From Symbiodinium natans (Eukaryota; Sar; Dinophyceae; Suessiales; Symbiodiniaceae), in assembly GCA_905221605.1 (NCBI GenBank), contig CAJNDS010001546.1, forward strand, positions 741,257 through 783,830: a stretch of DNA of 42,574 nt, in the 5' to 3' direction. Positions 21,844-31,966 of the stretch are shown here, piece by piece. The notes under the pieces were generated by a model that was not told the origin of the DNA, ran no database searches, and worked only from the letters and a program-made list of their open reading frames with translations. Within the stretch, counting starts at the first letter, position 1; every line of letters begins with the position of its first letter. A program made the translations under genes and the position numbers.

Positions 21844-22029
21844 ATGAGTCTCCTCGCAATCTTCTCGGTGTGTGTTTTGCTTGGTGCCATTGCTTGTTCG
21901 GCAGATTCTGCCTGCCCCTCGAGCTTAATCACGATGAATTTGGGATGGTTTGCACATGTTTGCACGGCGTCAAGGATGAACGGAATGATGCTTCTGCTTT
22001 GGGCGGCCATCACCGTCACGGAGCTCTAG
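21844..22029 (+). CDS. Possible small secreted/membrane ORF (61 aa)
   Basis: ATG to TAG, with an N-terminus that looks like a signal peptide (MSLLAIFSVCVLLGAIACSA) and a second hydrophobic segment near the C-terminus (MMLLLWAAITVTEL). It lies about 250 nt upstream of a membrane-protein gene and could be an upstream exon of it, but I found no phase-consistent junction. It may also be a chance frame. Confidence 0.25.
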   Translation: MSLLAIFSVCVLLGAIACSADSACPSSLITMNLGWFAHVCTASRMNGMMLLLWAAITVTEL

Positions 22030-22278
22030 CAGTTGCACAGCACAGTCTGAGTGAGGGGAGGGGGAAGCAATCGGCACTCGGGTGCTTGGTGTGGTTCAGG
22101 ACGGCAGTCGCCCCTTGATGCAGTCAGACCAGGCCAACATCACGCAGGGTGAAGGACGGGCGTGCAATGCGATGTCTGCAATTCACCAGCCTTAGCTGCC
22201 AGTAGCTTTGCACTCATTAGGGTTCATGGTAGAGTCGTTGGTTCGTGGCCAGCAGGAACAGCCGTGAACGCCTCCGAG

Positions 22279-23405
22279 ATGAATCACATCAAACAGATGC
22301 CTTCAACGTCTGCATCGACAGCTGTGGCCGCTGTGTTCCATGGGCTCGCTAATGTGCTTCATGCGGCGATCAGTCCTCTGGCTTACTGGGCCAGCATGGT
22401 GCTGGGCGTCTTCACCGTGGATGCTCTAGAGTACGTCTTCCCCGTCACGAGGCGTGTGCACCTCCTTCATAACTTCCCCGACATCCTTGCGCGGCGAGGC
22501 CAGCTACGTTTCTTGAAGAGAACCTTCTTGAAGAATGCATTGGCCAGGGCGTATAGGGTCCGAGTGGGGTATGGGGCTTAAGGTATAAAGCGCGAATCCT
22601 ACGTCAATACCCACAAAAAGCTTTGTAAGATTATGTCTGGAGTGGGTGAGCTCTGCCAGGGCATCGATCGCCCACAGCATCCCATGCGAAGAACATCTGG
22701 CTAGCGGGGCTCTCCGGTGCTTTGGTGACACTCGTGCGGAGAGAAGACGCCAGAACTGGTAGTTGTCTGTATTGTCTATCATGCTCCACGTGCATTCTGT
22801 CGTAGTGAACCGACAGCCCCCAGGACGTGGTTCCCCGTGCTGCTGGAGCTGATTGTGCTCATGGTGGACCGGGCATTTCATGGCCGTTTGAGTACGATGA
22901 TGCCACCTTGGACCTTTCTGGCCGTTGGGGTGTACTTCGGCTTGGGGATGTTGCTGGTGGTCTTTGTGAACCTCTACGGTATGGCATTGACCCTGGACCT
23001 CCAGCCCATCTCACAGGAAACCGGCCTCGTGTATGTGATGGTGCAGAAAGACGTCCCTTGTGGTCCATACAATAGCAACTGGCAGCTCGGCTCTGTTGCG
23101 ATGGCACTGGGGCAGCATGTACTGTAGCTCTAGACTCCTCTAGACTTGGAGCACTTACCAGGTGCAAACATTCACGGGGCAGACCATGGGCCTTTTGATC
23201 TTTTTGATCGAAACCCCTGCACACCATCCCCGAACCATGCTCTTACCAAGCAAAGACACTCCCAAGACTTATAGCCTCACAGCTCGACAGGTTTTTTAAT
23301 AGGTTTGAGGATGTACCTGTGTGTATTGCCAGGTTTGTGTACCTCGTTCACACGTACCTCTACGTCGCCGGCTTCTTGCTGTTCCAGGCGCTGCTGCTGG
23401 GATGA
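22279..23405 (+). CDS. Unidentified multi-pass membrane protein, 3 exons (203 aa)
   Basis: Proposed exons are 22279-22568, 22824-23030 and 23291-23405. The introns (255 and 260 nt) have GT donors (GTATGG and GTATGT) and AG|G acceptors, with matching phase 2 at both junctions. Exon lengths sum to 612 nt, an open frame from ATG to TGA. The product has about four hydrophobic segments: around VFHGLANVLHAAISPLAYWA, PVLLELIVLMV, WTFLAVGVYFGLGMLLVVFV, and the C-terminal IARFVYLVHTYLYVAGFLLF. A basic stretch (RRGQLRFLKRTFLKNALAR) follows the first. It shows loose size and topology similarity to small four-helix membrane enzymes, but I cannot assign a family. The start is the weakest point: the frame is open further upstream, so there may be an earlier exon. 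Confidence 0.5.
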
Positions 23406-24302
23406 TGCCAAAGTTTGGCACAGAGGCGCCGAGATGCGTTGAACACATATAAACCTACAGCATGTTTTCAAATTTGTTTCTCCCTCCTTGTCCCAAGGGA
23501 TCTGAACGACGTTCTCAAAGGTACGCGGCTCGCATCCAACACAACAACACAATAGGGGACGGAAGAGGCATCGAGCAGGAGGGGAAGCGGCCAAGATGAT
23601 GGAGGTGGAGACAGCACGGGTATGAGCTTGTGCACGCTGCACAGTACCTGTACAGATGCGCAGTGTCGCACCCAAACGATCCGAGAGCAGGTTGAAGGCC
23701 GGATGAGCCACCCAATTGCCAGCTTTTGCCAAGCAAGACCATGACCCACGTCGACCTTCGCAATTTTGCGAGGAGTGCGACACAAAACCGCGGTCCAATT
23801 CGACAGGAGGGTTGGCGAAGTCCACCTTGATGGTTCGTGTGACCACCCTCCTCCACCGCTATAGCAGCTAAACCTGGCAATCGTGTCAATGCTGTGTCAT
23901 GAGCCGACTGCATCCTCTGCGTAGCAGAGCATGCAGCTAGCAGCAGATGTCGGCAGTGCAGACCGGAAAATTGATGAGCATCGTCGTTTCGGTTGGCTTG
24001 GTTAAACTGTTAAACTCACTCATGGCTCTGCCTAGGTGGCCAAGATCGCCATCAGCACTCGCTCCAGAGCCCGTGGCCTAGCATGATACGCCACATATTT
24101 CAGGGGAGAGATAGGGCCTTGGCATGACCGTCGCGGGATCCACAGGAATAGCTCTTCGATGCGCTCATTTTGCATACGCTGTGGACGATGCTTTTGTTTT
24201 GCTTGCCCAGCTGTGCAGAGTGCTCATGCCTCTGCTTGTTCAATCGCTTACTTTGCTTTCCTGAGGCTTGTGCGCCTCCTGCCAGGTGCCAGTGCGAGTC
24301 TG
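23406..24302. other. Intergenic stretch, no gene supported
   Basis: The minus-strand frame at 23277-23846 overlaps the last membrane-protein exon and reads as its shadow. Nothing else was recognised. Confidence 0.4.
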
Positions 24303-24317
24303 CTGCTACTGTTGCTG

Positions 24318-24353
<36 letters not shown>

Positions 24354-24392
24354 CTCCTCCTCCTCCTCCTCCTCCTCCTCCTCCTCCTCCTC

Positions 24393-24424
<32 letters not shown>
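24303..24424. repeat. Compound (CTA)n-(CTC)n-(CTG)n microsatellite
   Basis: There are about 11 CTA, then about 15 CTC, then about 9 CTG units in uninterrupted register. Each transition changes one base of the triplet. Confidence 0.95.
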
Positions 24425-24630
24425 AAGTCTCTGATTCGTACCAGTACGAGCAGTAACCATGGACATGACTTTTATTGGCTACGCCAGCTACGCCTTACGT
24501 GCGAAACTGACCAAACCTAAGCCCCAAGCCTCGCAGCCGAGGCCTCCAAGTTCGGGCCTGGAGCTGAAAGCGGGCACGCCATTGACATTTGACGTGACAC
24601 ACAGCCCGATCATTTGCTTGGATTTCTGCT

Positions 24631-24795
<165 letters not shown>

Positions 24796-26067
24796 AGGCA
24801 GTGGTGAAAGTCGTACCCATTTTTTGTGTATGCTATCAATCACTCGGGGAAAGCTTTCTGAAAAGTCGTGCCCGCTTCCCTAAACGCCTAGGAAGTGCAA
24901 GGTTTTTCATGCAAACCGAACCATTGCTGGTTTAACATCTTGGAAACATCCAAACGCCAAGCAAGTGCAGTGTTTGGGCGTTGTCACTGAGGACGTAGTT
25001 TGAAGCATATCTTTGTTGCGCTTACATGGTGAACTGTTTCGCCCTTGGCACAGCAACTTGTTTGAATCCTTCATGCCACATCGATTTTGATCGGCATGTG
25101 GCTTCAAATCGAGCCCGAAGGTATCGTTCAACCCCATTTACACATCCAGGACAGGGTATCGTTCAACCAGACGCAAAAATATGTTTGCTCGGGCGTTTTT
25201 CAGGGGGGTCACAGGCGGGGGTCCAAGATCCATTTGGTACCCTTTCAACAAACCCCCTGACCCCCTTAAAACCCTCACCCCCTCAACAACATCCTAAACC
25301 TCTTCAAGCCTCCCTAGAACTCACCAAAACGTTGTTTTTTCATTGGCGTGAAGGCCTCGTCGAGCAGGCCCCAAACTTCTAAGCTCAATATATACATCTT
25401 TGGCGTAAGCGCTTACTTGGGGGAAGGGGCCTCGGGCATGACTTGTTGTGACTTCTGGAATCAAGCGCTTACTTGGGGAAAGGCCTCCCGGGCATGACCA
25501 AGGCATGACTTAGTCAGGTCCCTGTAGTAGTAGTAGTAGTAGCAGTAGTAGTAGTAGTAGTAGTAGCAGTAGTAGTAGTAGTAGCAGTAGAAGAAGTAGT
25601 AGGGTAGCGGTAACGGCAGTAGTAGCATCGTCAAGAGCCGACAGATCCAATCAACTAGTGCAGTAGCTCTCCAACGATGCAAAAATGCTGTGGTGACCAG
25701 GGCCTGTGATGGCGGTAGCGCTGGACGCCGGCAATGGTGAGGAGCCCTGTTGCACCTTTTTTTTGTCTTTGTCTTGCCGCAGATGCAGGAAGCCTCAGTA
25801 GCACGCTCGACTTACATTTTGCTTAATGCAGTAACCTTATGTACTGAGTTTCGGTCACCTCGTGGAGGACAGCTGTTCACTGTAACAACCCTGCCACTTT
25901 TGATGTCAAAGGCTCATGGAGGTGCGGAAGTGGTTTTCCTAATTGTGCAGCAGCTTCAAACACGTTGAATTGCGACAGGTTTTTTCCATCTTCTCAAACT
26001 GTAACAGCTCCAACAGTCCCAAGTCCAGGAGTAATACTTTAACTGCTATGGAGGTCGCAGCAAAGCA
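24796..26067. other. Repeat-bearing intergenic stretch
   Basis: No gene is supported. It holds a short direct repeat, AAGCGCTTACTTGGGG followed by GGCCTC..GGGCATGAC, at about 25407-25442 and 25465-25498. GGGTATCGTTCAACC occurs twice (about 25119 and 25155). A degenerate (GTA)n/(GCA) tract lies at about 25524-25625. Confidence 0.5.
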
Positions 26068-26826
26068 ATGGGGGAGCCTCCCTCCAAGCGACCTCGCGTG
26101 CTTGCCGACCTGCTGAAGAGTCCAGATCCAGATTCAAATCGCCTGTTGAAGACTGGCCGCCAGAATGACAAGAATGGCTTGCCAGTCACTAGTGTCGCCA
26201 GTCTGGGCGATTCGCGGCCGAGGGAAGCACAAGAGACGAATTTGGAAGACGCCGTTATTGGTTGGCAAGCTGGTGACGAGGATCCGACACCAATCTTCCT
26301 TGTAAAGAAAGGTAAAAAGGAACTGTCCAAAGGAGAAGTATATGATACACAGAGCGAGGAGATCGGGAAAAAGTACCAGTACTCGCCAATCGCCAAAGCA
26401 CATCGCCAAAGGTTTAATTGGGTCGCTCAGTCGGATGGTGACAAGTTCACTAGGGATGCCAGCAAGATGAAACCAGCCAAACGAACGGATGGGATGAGCG
26501 GCAGGTGGACATGTGACGTCTGCGGCAAGAGTAATTGCGGCAGCCTGTTCGTGTTCCGGGCTTTCCTCCGACAAGAGCACCTCCCAAGAAGCAGTCACAG
26601 AGGATCTCGGCGGCTGGATCCATTCGTGGCCTACATCTCCCAGCGATGTGGCCAAGGCCTCCTTGGCCAGCTGGCGGAGTACACTCGTGTCCAAGAAGAA
26701 ATTTTTAGCCTTGCCACCCTCGACATCGAGATTGCACGAAATCACCTTGAAGAGTCCATGTGCTTCGTCTGCAGCTCATCATTTTCTATTCCATACTCGT
26801 TCGTCTGCGTGGTACTGCTTACATGA
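26068..26826 (+). CDS. Uncertain ORF with NLS-like N-terminus and Cys motif (252 aa)
   Basis: ATG to TGA. The start MGEPPSKRPRVLADLLK resembles a nuclear protein, and residues ~148-156 (RWTCDVCGKSN) match the first half of a RanBP2-type zinc ribbon (W-x-C-x2-C-x3-N). The second cysteine pair is not at the expected spacing. After about 26550 a different + frame (about 26513-26929) looks as coding-like as this one, so a frameshift or splice may lie near 26530-26560. A minus-strand frame also spans the region. Function unknown. Confidence 0.4.
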   Translation: MGEPPSKRPRVLADLLKSPDPDSNRLLKTGRQNDKNGLPVTSVASLGDSRPREAQETNLEDAVIGWQAGDEDPTPIFLVKKGKKELSKGEVYDTQSEEIGKKYQYSPIAKAHRQRFNWVAQSDGDKFTRDASKMKPAKRTDGMSGRWTCDVCGKSNCGSLFVFRAFLRQEHLPRSSHRGSRRLDPFVAYISQRCGQGLLGQLAEYTRVQEEIFSLATLDIEIARNHLEESMCFVCSSSFSIPYSFVCVVLLT

Positions 26827-28384
26827 CTTGTTGTTTAGAGTCGTTTTCCCCAAGAAGATTATGCGCCGTCCCGGCCTCCCGTCTTCCTGTCGCATTGCAG
26901 CGCGGTGTGTCGGGTCAGACATAGCGTAGTTTGGGCCTTCAAGCCCGGCAACTATGAGCTGCTCAAAATGACCCCTAAAAAACATAGACCCGGGCATTGC
27001 ACCGGCCAGCAGGCACGAAGACACCGTGACGGTGAGCGAGTAGTGGATCCATACGAAAAGCTTAGACTGCCGTCACTGTGTGGCTGCATGAGTTGGGTAA
27101 CTGGGTGTTTGCTGCAGAGGCTCTCCCGCGTCCCCTAAAAAGGCTTAAAACAACGCACAGCCTAGTTCGAGCATCCAGCTGTGGATTCGGCCACCCCACC
27201 GAAGCACCACTGCCAAGCAGTCAAGCCCATGATTTGAAAAAGTGGAACGCAGCAACACGCAACACGACAGATGACCTCAACAGAGAAATTCAGGCGTCAA
27301 CATGCACTGACCGCCGCAGCCATCATGGTCCCAGACACTCCCCTGCACCATTTCTGCCCAGCGCATTTGCGCAGCCGCGCTCCCAATCCAGAGGTCAGTC
27401 GTTTCAAGTCACCACATACACCCTGTGGACACCGGGCCTCGCCAGCTTGCACGACGTCAGTACTGCAACATGATTGAAGCCAAGAATAGTTCTCGTCACA
27501 ATGCTTCCGACCGGCTTGCGTCGCCATGCTAAATCAAAGTCAAAGGAGTTGTGCACAGATCGGCATACCCTCTCACTTTGTCAGCCTGTTGCAGCAAAGC
27601 AAACAGCAGTTGTTTCCCACGGTCTATCCATCCTGAGCTGTGACCTTGACAAGAATTATGCCATCATTTGTGACTATCATCTGTCTTATCGCACCCCAGT
27701 AAAAACATCGATAGTGTCTTGCCACTGGCGCATGTCACCTGGACCCTGAACTCCTAAAAACCTGCTTCTCGCATCAAAACGAAACAGAACCCTTTCAGTA
27801 CAAATACAGAAGCAGAGTGCCGAGCACTGTCTCCAAAATAGTCTTCATTGTCATTGTCATTCCTCCACTTGCAGGTGCAGCTCCGCTTTCGACACCCTCT
27901 TATCATTTGGCCATATCTGGCAACAGCTCATCAAATACGGTCTCCACAATTCAGCCGCACCATGATGGTTTTCCAGGCTGCGTTCCGCATCGGATATCAC
28001 GCACATCCATGCGTGCATGTTGACCCATGCCTCCCTTCCCAACGGGGTCAGACATAAGCCCTTGACAGTTCATAACAACCCTCAGCACACTTGGTTATAG
28101 GGCATTATTGGGGCAGCATAATTGGGTTGAAGCCTGCAACAAGTGTATCAGTGACTGTTACTTTAGCCAAGGCGCCAGAGCAGCCGCGAGAACCAGCAAT
28201 TCCTGATCGGCGAACTGTCCCGCGTGGCTGGGGTCGGCGCCTCTGCTCCAAAGACAGTGGAGATGCTGGGATTGATGTTGGAGCGAGTGTTAAAGTTCTA
28301 TGGGCCCGATAATCCTCTTCATCACCCTCTACATATGTATGTGTGTATATAGATTTATAGAGTTTTTTCCTATACTTGCATAGA
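26827..28384. other. Intergenic stretch upstream of the methyltransferase
   Basis: No gene is supported on either strand; only short frames are present. A small AT/GT-rich tract (ATATGTATGTGTGTATATAG) lies near 28334. Confidence 0.4.
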
Positions 28385-28420
28385 AATGTTTAACTTTTCC
28401 CCGAGGGCCCACCCGACTTC

Positions 28421-28431
28421 CGCCCTGCAGG
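28421..28431 (+). promoter_or_regulatory. Candidate splice or trans-splice acceptor before the methyltransferase ATG
   Basis: A pyrimidine-rich stretch ending CGCCCTGCAG lies one base before the ATG at 28432. In dinoflagellates mRNAs receive a spliced leader at such AG sites. It could equally be the acceptor of an upstream 5'-UTR intron. Confidence 0.35.
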
Positions 28432-31400
28432 ATGGATTCCGTGGAGCGCATGATGGGAGGCCGAGGAGGCCGGGTGCCCCTCCTGCGGAGCCCCGAGGAC
28501 GTCTTCCGCGCCATGGCCCGGAGTTTGGGGCCGCGGGTGAATGCGCGGCTCCTGGCAGCTGCCGCTGTCTCAGCCTCAGGGGCCTCCGGAGCAGACTTCA
28601 AGGCTTTAGAGGGCTACCTTGGTGAAGCAGCTGAAAGCCTGCGGGCTGGTGGTCCCTTGCCAAGGGTTCCTGCGAAATGGCCTCTGTCGGAAGTGGTTGC
28701 TTGCGTTGAAGCCATCCTCCGAGCCGCCAACAGGACGGAACCACCCTACCTGCGAGTGGAATTGGCATGTTCCGGACACTCCGAGGTGAAGGTCTATGGT
28801 CCAAGCGAAGAGAACAAAATGAACAAAGCCATGACCATACGGCTGGGCTTCCTGCACTCCAAAGGGTCCTTGCATGCCTTCGCGCCCTCCAAGCCCCCAA
28901 AAGAAGAAGCGTTGCTCTTGCAGCAGCGCTTGGAGCAGGTTGCTGGGAACCCGGCACGTGTAGACGGAGCACCCGGAGCACCCGGAGCACCCGCAGCTCC
29001 CCAGCCCAGCGGCTCTCGTCCACGACATGCCGGTCGAGCTGAGAGTCTTGGCCCAGGTTGGCACAGCTGCGACTGGGCCAAGCAGCTCAAACGTTTGCTC
29101 GCTGCTGACTTCGATTTTTCCAAGCGACCTCTGCACCTTGCCACGGGCTGTTCAGGTGCCGAGGCACCGCACTTTGCACTGTGCCAGCTCGTTGGTCTCG
29201 AAGGCTTCGAACAACTTTTTGGTGCTGAGATCAACGACAACCCCCGACGATTCATGCTTAACAACTGCAGGTCTCAGCACACGTTCTATGACGTGCGAGA
29301 TGTTACGAAAGGTTCGGGGATGTGTGCTCGTCATGGGTGCACATGTGATGTGCCACATGGGGAAATTGACATCTTCGTCGGTGGATTTCCCTGCACTCCC
29401 TTTTCCTTCTGCAACCCCAAGCGCTTTAAGCGCAACTGCTTCTCGGAGCCAGCAGCGGTGCCATTTTTCGAGATGCGGAAGTTTATTGCTGCTAGGCGGC
29501 CAAGGCTTGTGATTCTGGAGAATGTCAGAGGACTCCTGGCTCCAAACCCTGAGACAGAGGAGCGTCCTATTGACTTCATCCTGCGTGGCCGAAACCCTGA
29601 AGACTCAGCTCAGTGCTACCCGGGCACGCGCCCCAAAGACGACTGGGGCCTTGAGCTCATCAAAGGCTACGGGCTCCGCTGGGATATTTTGTACTCCTCA
29701 GATTGGGGCTTGCCACAGAAGCGCCCCCGGATTCTCGGCTTGGTTTCCAAAGCTTTAGATGGTATGGACCTTAGTCTGTAATTGCAAGATAGATTCATAG
29801 ATGTAGTATAAAGGCCATACGTACCAATGGGAATTTGTCATCTTCCCAGTTCCTCCCCCCCCCTTCATATTTCCAAAAGTCCGTCCCAGGGTCTACATTG
29901 TCATGGTGCGCGATGATGTGGGTGGCCAAGAAGCTGCCGATCGCATCTTTGAAGTGCTCCGGACATGCGCAGGGCACTTGCCACCAGGTTCTTGCAACGA
30001 TTTCCTGTATCCCGATGGACATCCCAGACTGGAGTCCGTGAAGCGTGCCGAAACTGCGAAAACAAGAGGTTCCCGCAAAGTCTGCACAAAATTCACGGAA
30101 GCGCTGTTCCGCACGACACGGCAGGACTTTGGCCTTGGAGCTTCTGACCGTCCGTACTCCAAGGAACGCCCTAGTGACTGGTTTCCACGGGCCACAGAGA
30201 AGATGGTGCAACAGCTGGACATCATCTATGAAAGAGCTCAGCACCAGGGCCTGGATTTAAGCTTCTTGTTGGCCGATCTTAGCCAGCAGGTGTCGCGTGG
30301 AGCTTGGAGGGATGATGGTTACGTCCCAACGCTGACCACTGCGAGCTTACTCTACAGCTACAGTCACCATCGGGCTCTTCTGGGCGAGGAGTGCCTGAAG
30401 CTGAATGGCTTCCCCGTGGATGAGCTCAACTTGGACGCTCACACGCAGCAGGACCTGCGCGCGCTTGCACATGTGAGGGCACTGGGCACATCACGTATGC
30501 GCGTGGGCGTGCGCACGAATGGGCGGGAGGGTGAGCCTGCAGGCTTGCAGGCCCGCGGGAGAGCGCATGCTGTTGCGTGCGCGGGCGAGTCTTCTGTTGA
30601 TTCATGCACCTGTCGTTAACTCCATCCCCGGAATCATGTGACCTGAATACAACTGCACTGCTTGCAAATCCTGCTCCTATGTGCATATATATATATATAT
30701 ACATAAACATAGACATATACATATACATATATATATAGAGATACATATAGAGAGAGAGAAATGTAAAGAGAGGTTGGGATGTGTTCGCCAAACAGCTCAA
30801 AACTGAAACAGACTTGTGCTGCGACCTGCACTCACGGCATTCTCGGTGCAGCAAGCGCATTGACTTGGCTCCTGTCGTTGGAGTCATATAGTTCCTGTGA
30901 TTGCAGTACCCCCTGATTGCGCGAGAAGCACTTGAAGATTTGATTCCCAGACTCTTTCCAGGAGCTCATTTTCTTGGCCGGCAATGCAATGTCGGTGCCG
31001 GTGATTGGCGCCGTCATTTTTGCAGGATTGGTGTCGGTCACATGGGGCGACAACAGAAGGGCAGCGAGAGCGGCGACGCTGCCGTGTGCTTTGGAGCAGG
31101 GCAAAGCACAGAGAAAGAACTTGGATGTGGGGAAACTTCCAGCCCCACCGTTTCCCACGTTTCCCACGTTTCCCACGTCGACGTTGGTGGATGACGACGG
31201 GCATTCGGAGAGCGCAGAGTCCGAGGAGTCCAAGCTGGCACGTCGGGCCGCCGTTCTCCTGCTCATGGCCAAGGAGTTCACGCAACAACCGAAGATCAAT
31301 CGACAAGACCGAAAGCGGGGAAGAAGCACAAAGTCAGGGCTCGCGGCGGCAATGGAGGCTTCGGCGAACGAAAGCAGCGAGGAGGAGGAGGAGCACGTCT

Positions 31401-31477
31401 TTTGGGCTGCGCTAAGAAGGTTGGAACCCTTGATTTTACCGTCTACTTTCCCCAAATGGCAGGAATATTGGGAGTGA
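28432..31477 (+). CDS. C5-cytosine DNA methyltransferase, 3 exons (798 aa)
   Basis: Proposed exons are 28432-29729, 29890-30472 and 30962-31477, summing to 2397 nt in frame. The protein would transfer a methyl group from S-adenosylmethionine to C5 of cytosine in DNA. Family motifs appear in order. Motif I is unusual (ATGCSGAEAP, ~237-246) in place of the common DxFxGxG. Motif IV is GGFPCTPFS with catalytic Cys321. Motif VI is E363-N364-V365. Motif VIII is GLPQKRPR|VYIVM (Q429, R431), reconstructed across intron 1. A ~130-residue target-recognition region precedes the motif IX-like VPTLTTASLL and LNGFP. Motif X is GNAMSVPV (634-641), contributed by exon 3. The ~225-residue N-terminal part is unrecognised and includes a Gly-Ala-Pro linker. 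The C-terminal tail is Lys/Glu-rich. Intron 1 (160 nt) appears to use a GA donor. Intron 2 (489 nt) is GT-AG and contains an AT-rich microsatellite. The introns argue for a host gene. Family assignment is firm; junctions are inferred. Confidence 0.88.
30686..30765. repeat. AT/ATAC/GAGA microsatellite inside methyltransferase intron 2
   Basis: (AT)n passes into ACATAT-type and then AGAGAG repeats, wholly within the proposed intron. Confidence 0.9.
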
Positions 31478-31941
31478 TTAGGACACGGGCTGCGTGAGGC
31501 TGTGAACGTGCCTAAGCGGATGATTGTCGTCTCCCTTCAATTTTTCATCTGTCGCTTTGGTCTTCTCCTTTGTCTCCGATTCGTGGGACGAGCCTCTGGT
31601 GTTATCTCCATTCCTGCCTCCTTGTCTGTTACTGTTAGAGAACCAAAGCCGATTTGCGTCCTGCAGGTCGGAGCCTGCCTCTATGATTGCGTAAATTTGT
31701 ACATAATTCACGGTTCCGCGGTTCTCTGACGACTGTTTGGGGTCGAAGCCCCGTCCACGTATTTCAGGTCGAGGCCGATGCTGACTGGGATTGGAGATGC
31801 AAGAAACTCCCGGTGGCAAAGGATCGTGATCTGTGTGCCTGGCTTCTAGGATTAGTTTGAGCATATTTCTCTCTAAGTATACATATCAGGCATTTGTCGT
31901 CGTAGTTTGAACTCCAGGGGCTGTTTTTCAGCTTTCGAACG
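31478..31941. other. Short intergenic stretch
   Basis: No coding frame is convincing. The first exon of the next gene could lie here, but I cannot locate it. Confidence 0.4.
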
Positions 31942-31966
31942 TCCGTAGCCAAATCCTAGGCTTGGA
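31942..31966 (+). promoter_or_regulatory. Possible degenerate spliced-leader relic
   Basis: TCCGTAGCCA here matches the first ten bases of the conserved dinoflagellate spliced leader as I know it, and GGCTTGGAG downstream resembles the leader's GGCTCAAG 3' end. It sits exactly at the boundary of the coding frame that begins near 31960. Such relics mark genes re-inserted from processed mRNA. A 10-base match by chance is unlikely but not negligible. Confidence 0.35.

Noticed and set aside
21264-22118. Overlapping 167-codon (minus) and 228-codon (plus) open frames
   Set aside because: Neither has a recognisable motif or coding-like composition, and they contradict each other; no splice model joins them to neighbours.
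22279-23405. Assignment of the membrane protein to the MAPEG (microsomal glutathione transferase) family
   Set aside because: Size and four hydrophobic segments are similar, but I could not find the family's conserved loop residues in the expected place.
23277-23846. 189-codon minus-strand open frame
   Set aside because: It overlaps the last exon of the plus-strand membrane gene, whose phase-consistent junctions are better evidence.
28606-29264. Minus-strand frames over the first methyltransferase exon
   Set aside because: Antisense shadows; the plus strand carries the ordered methyltransferase motifs.
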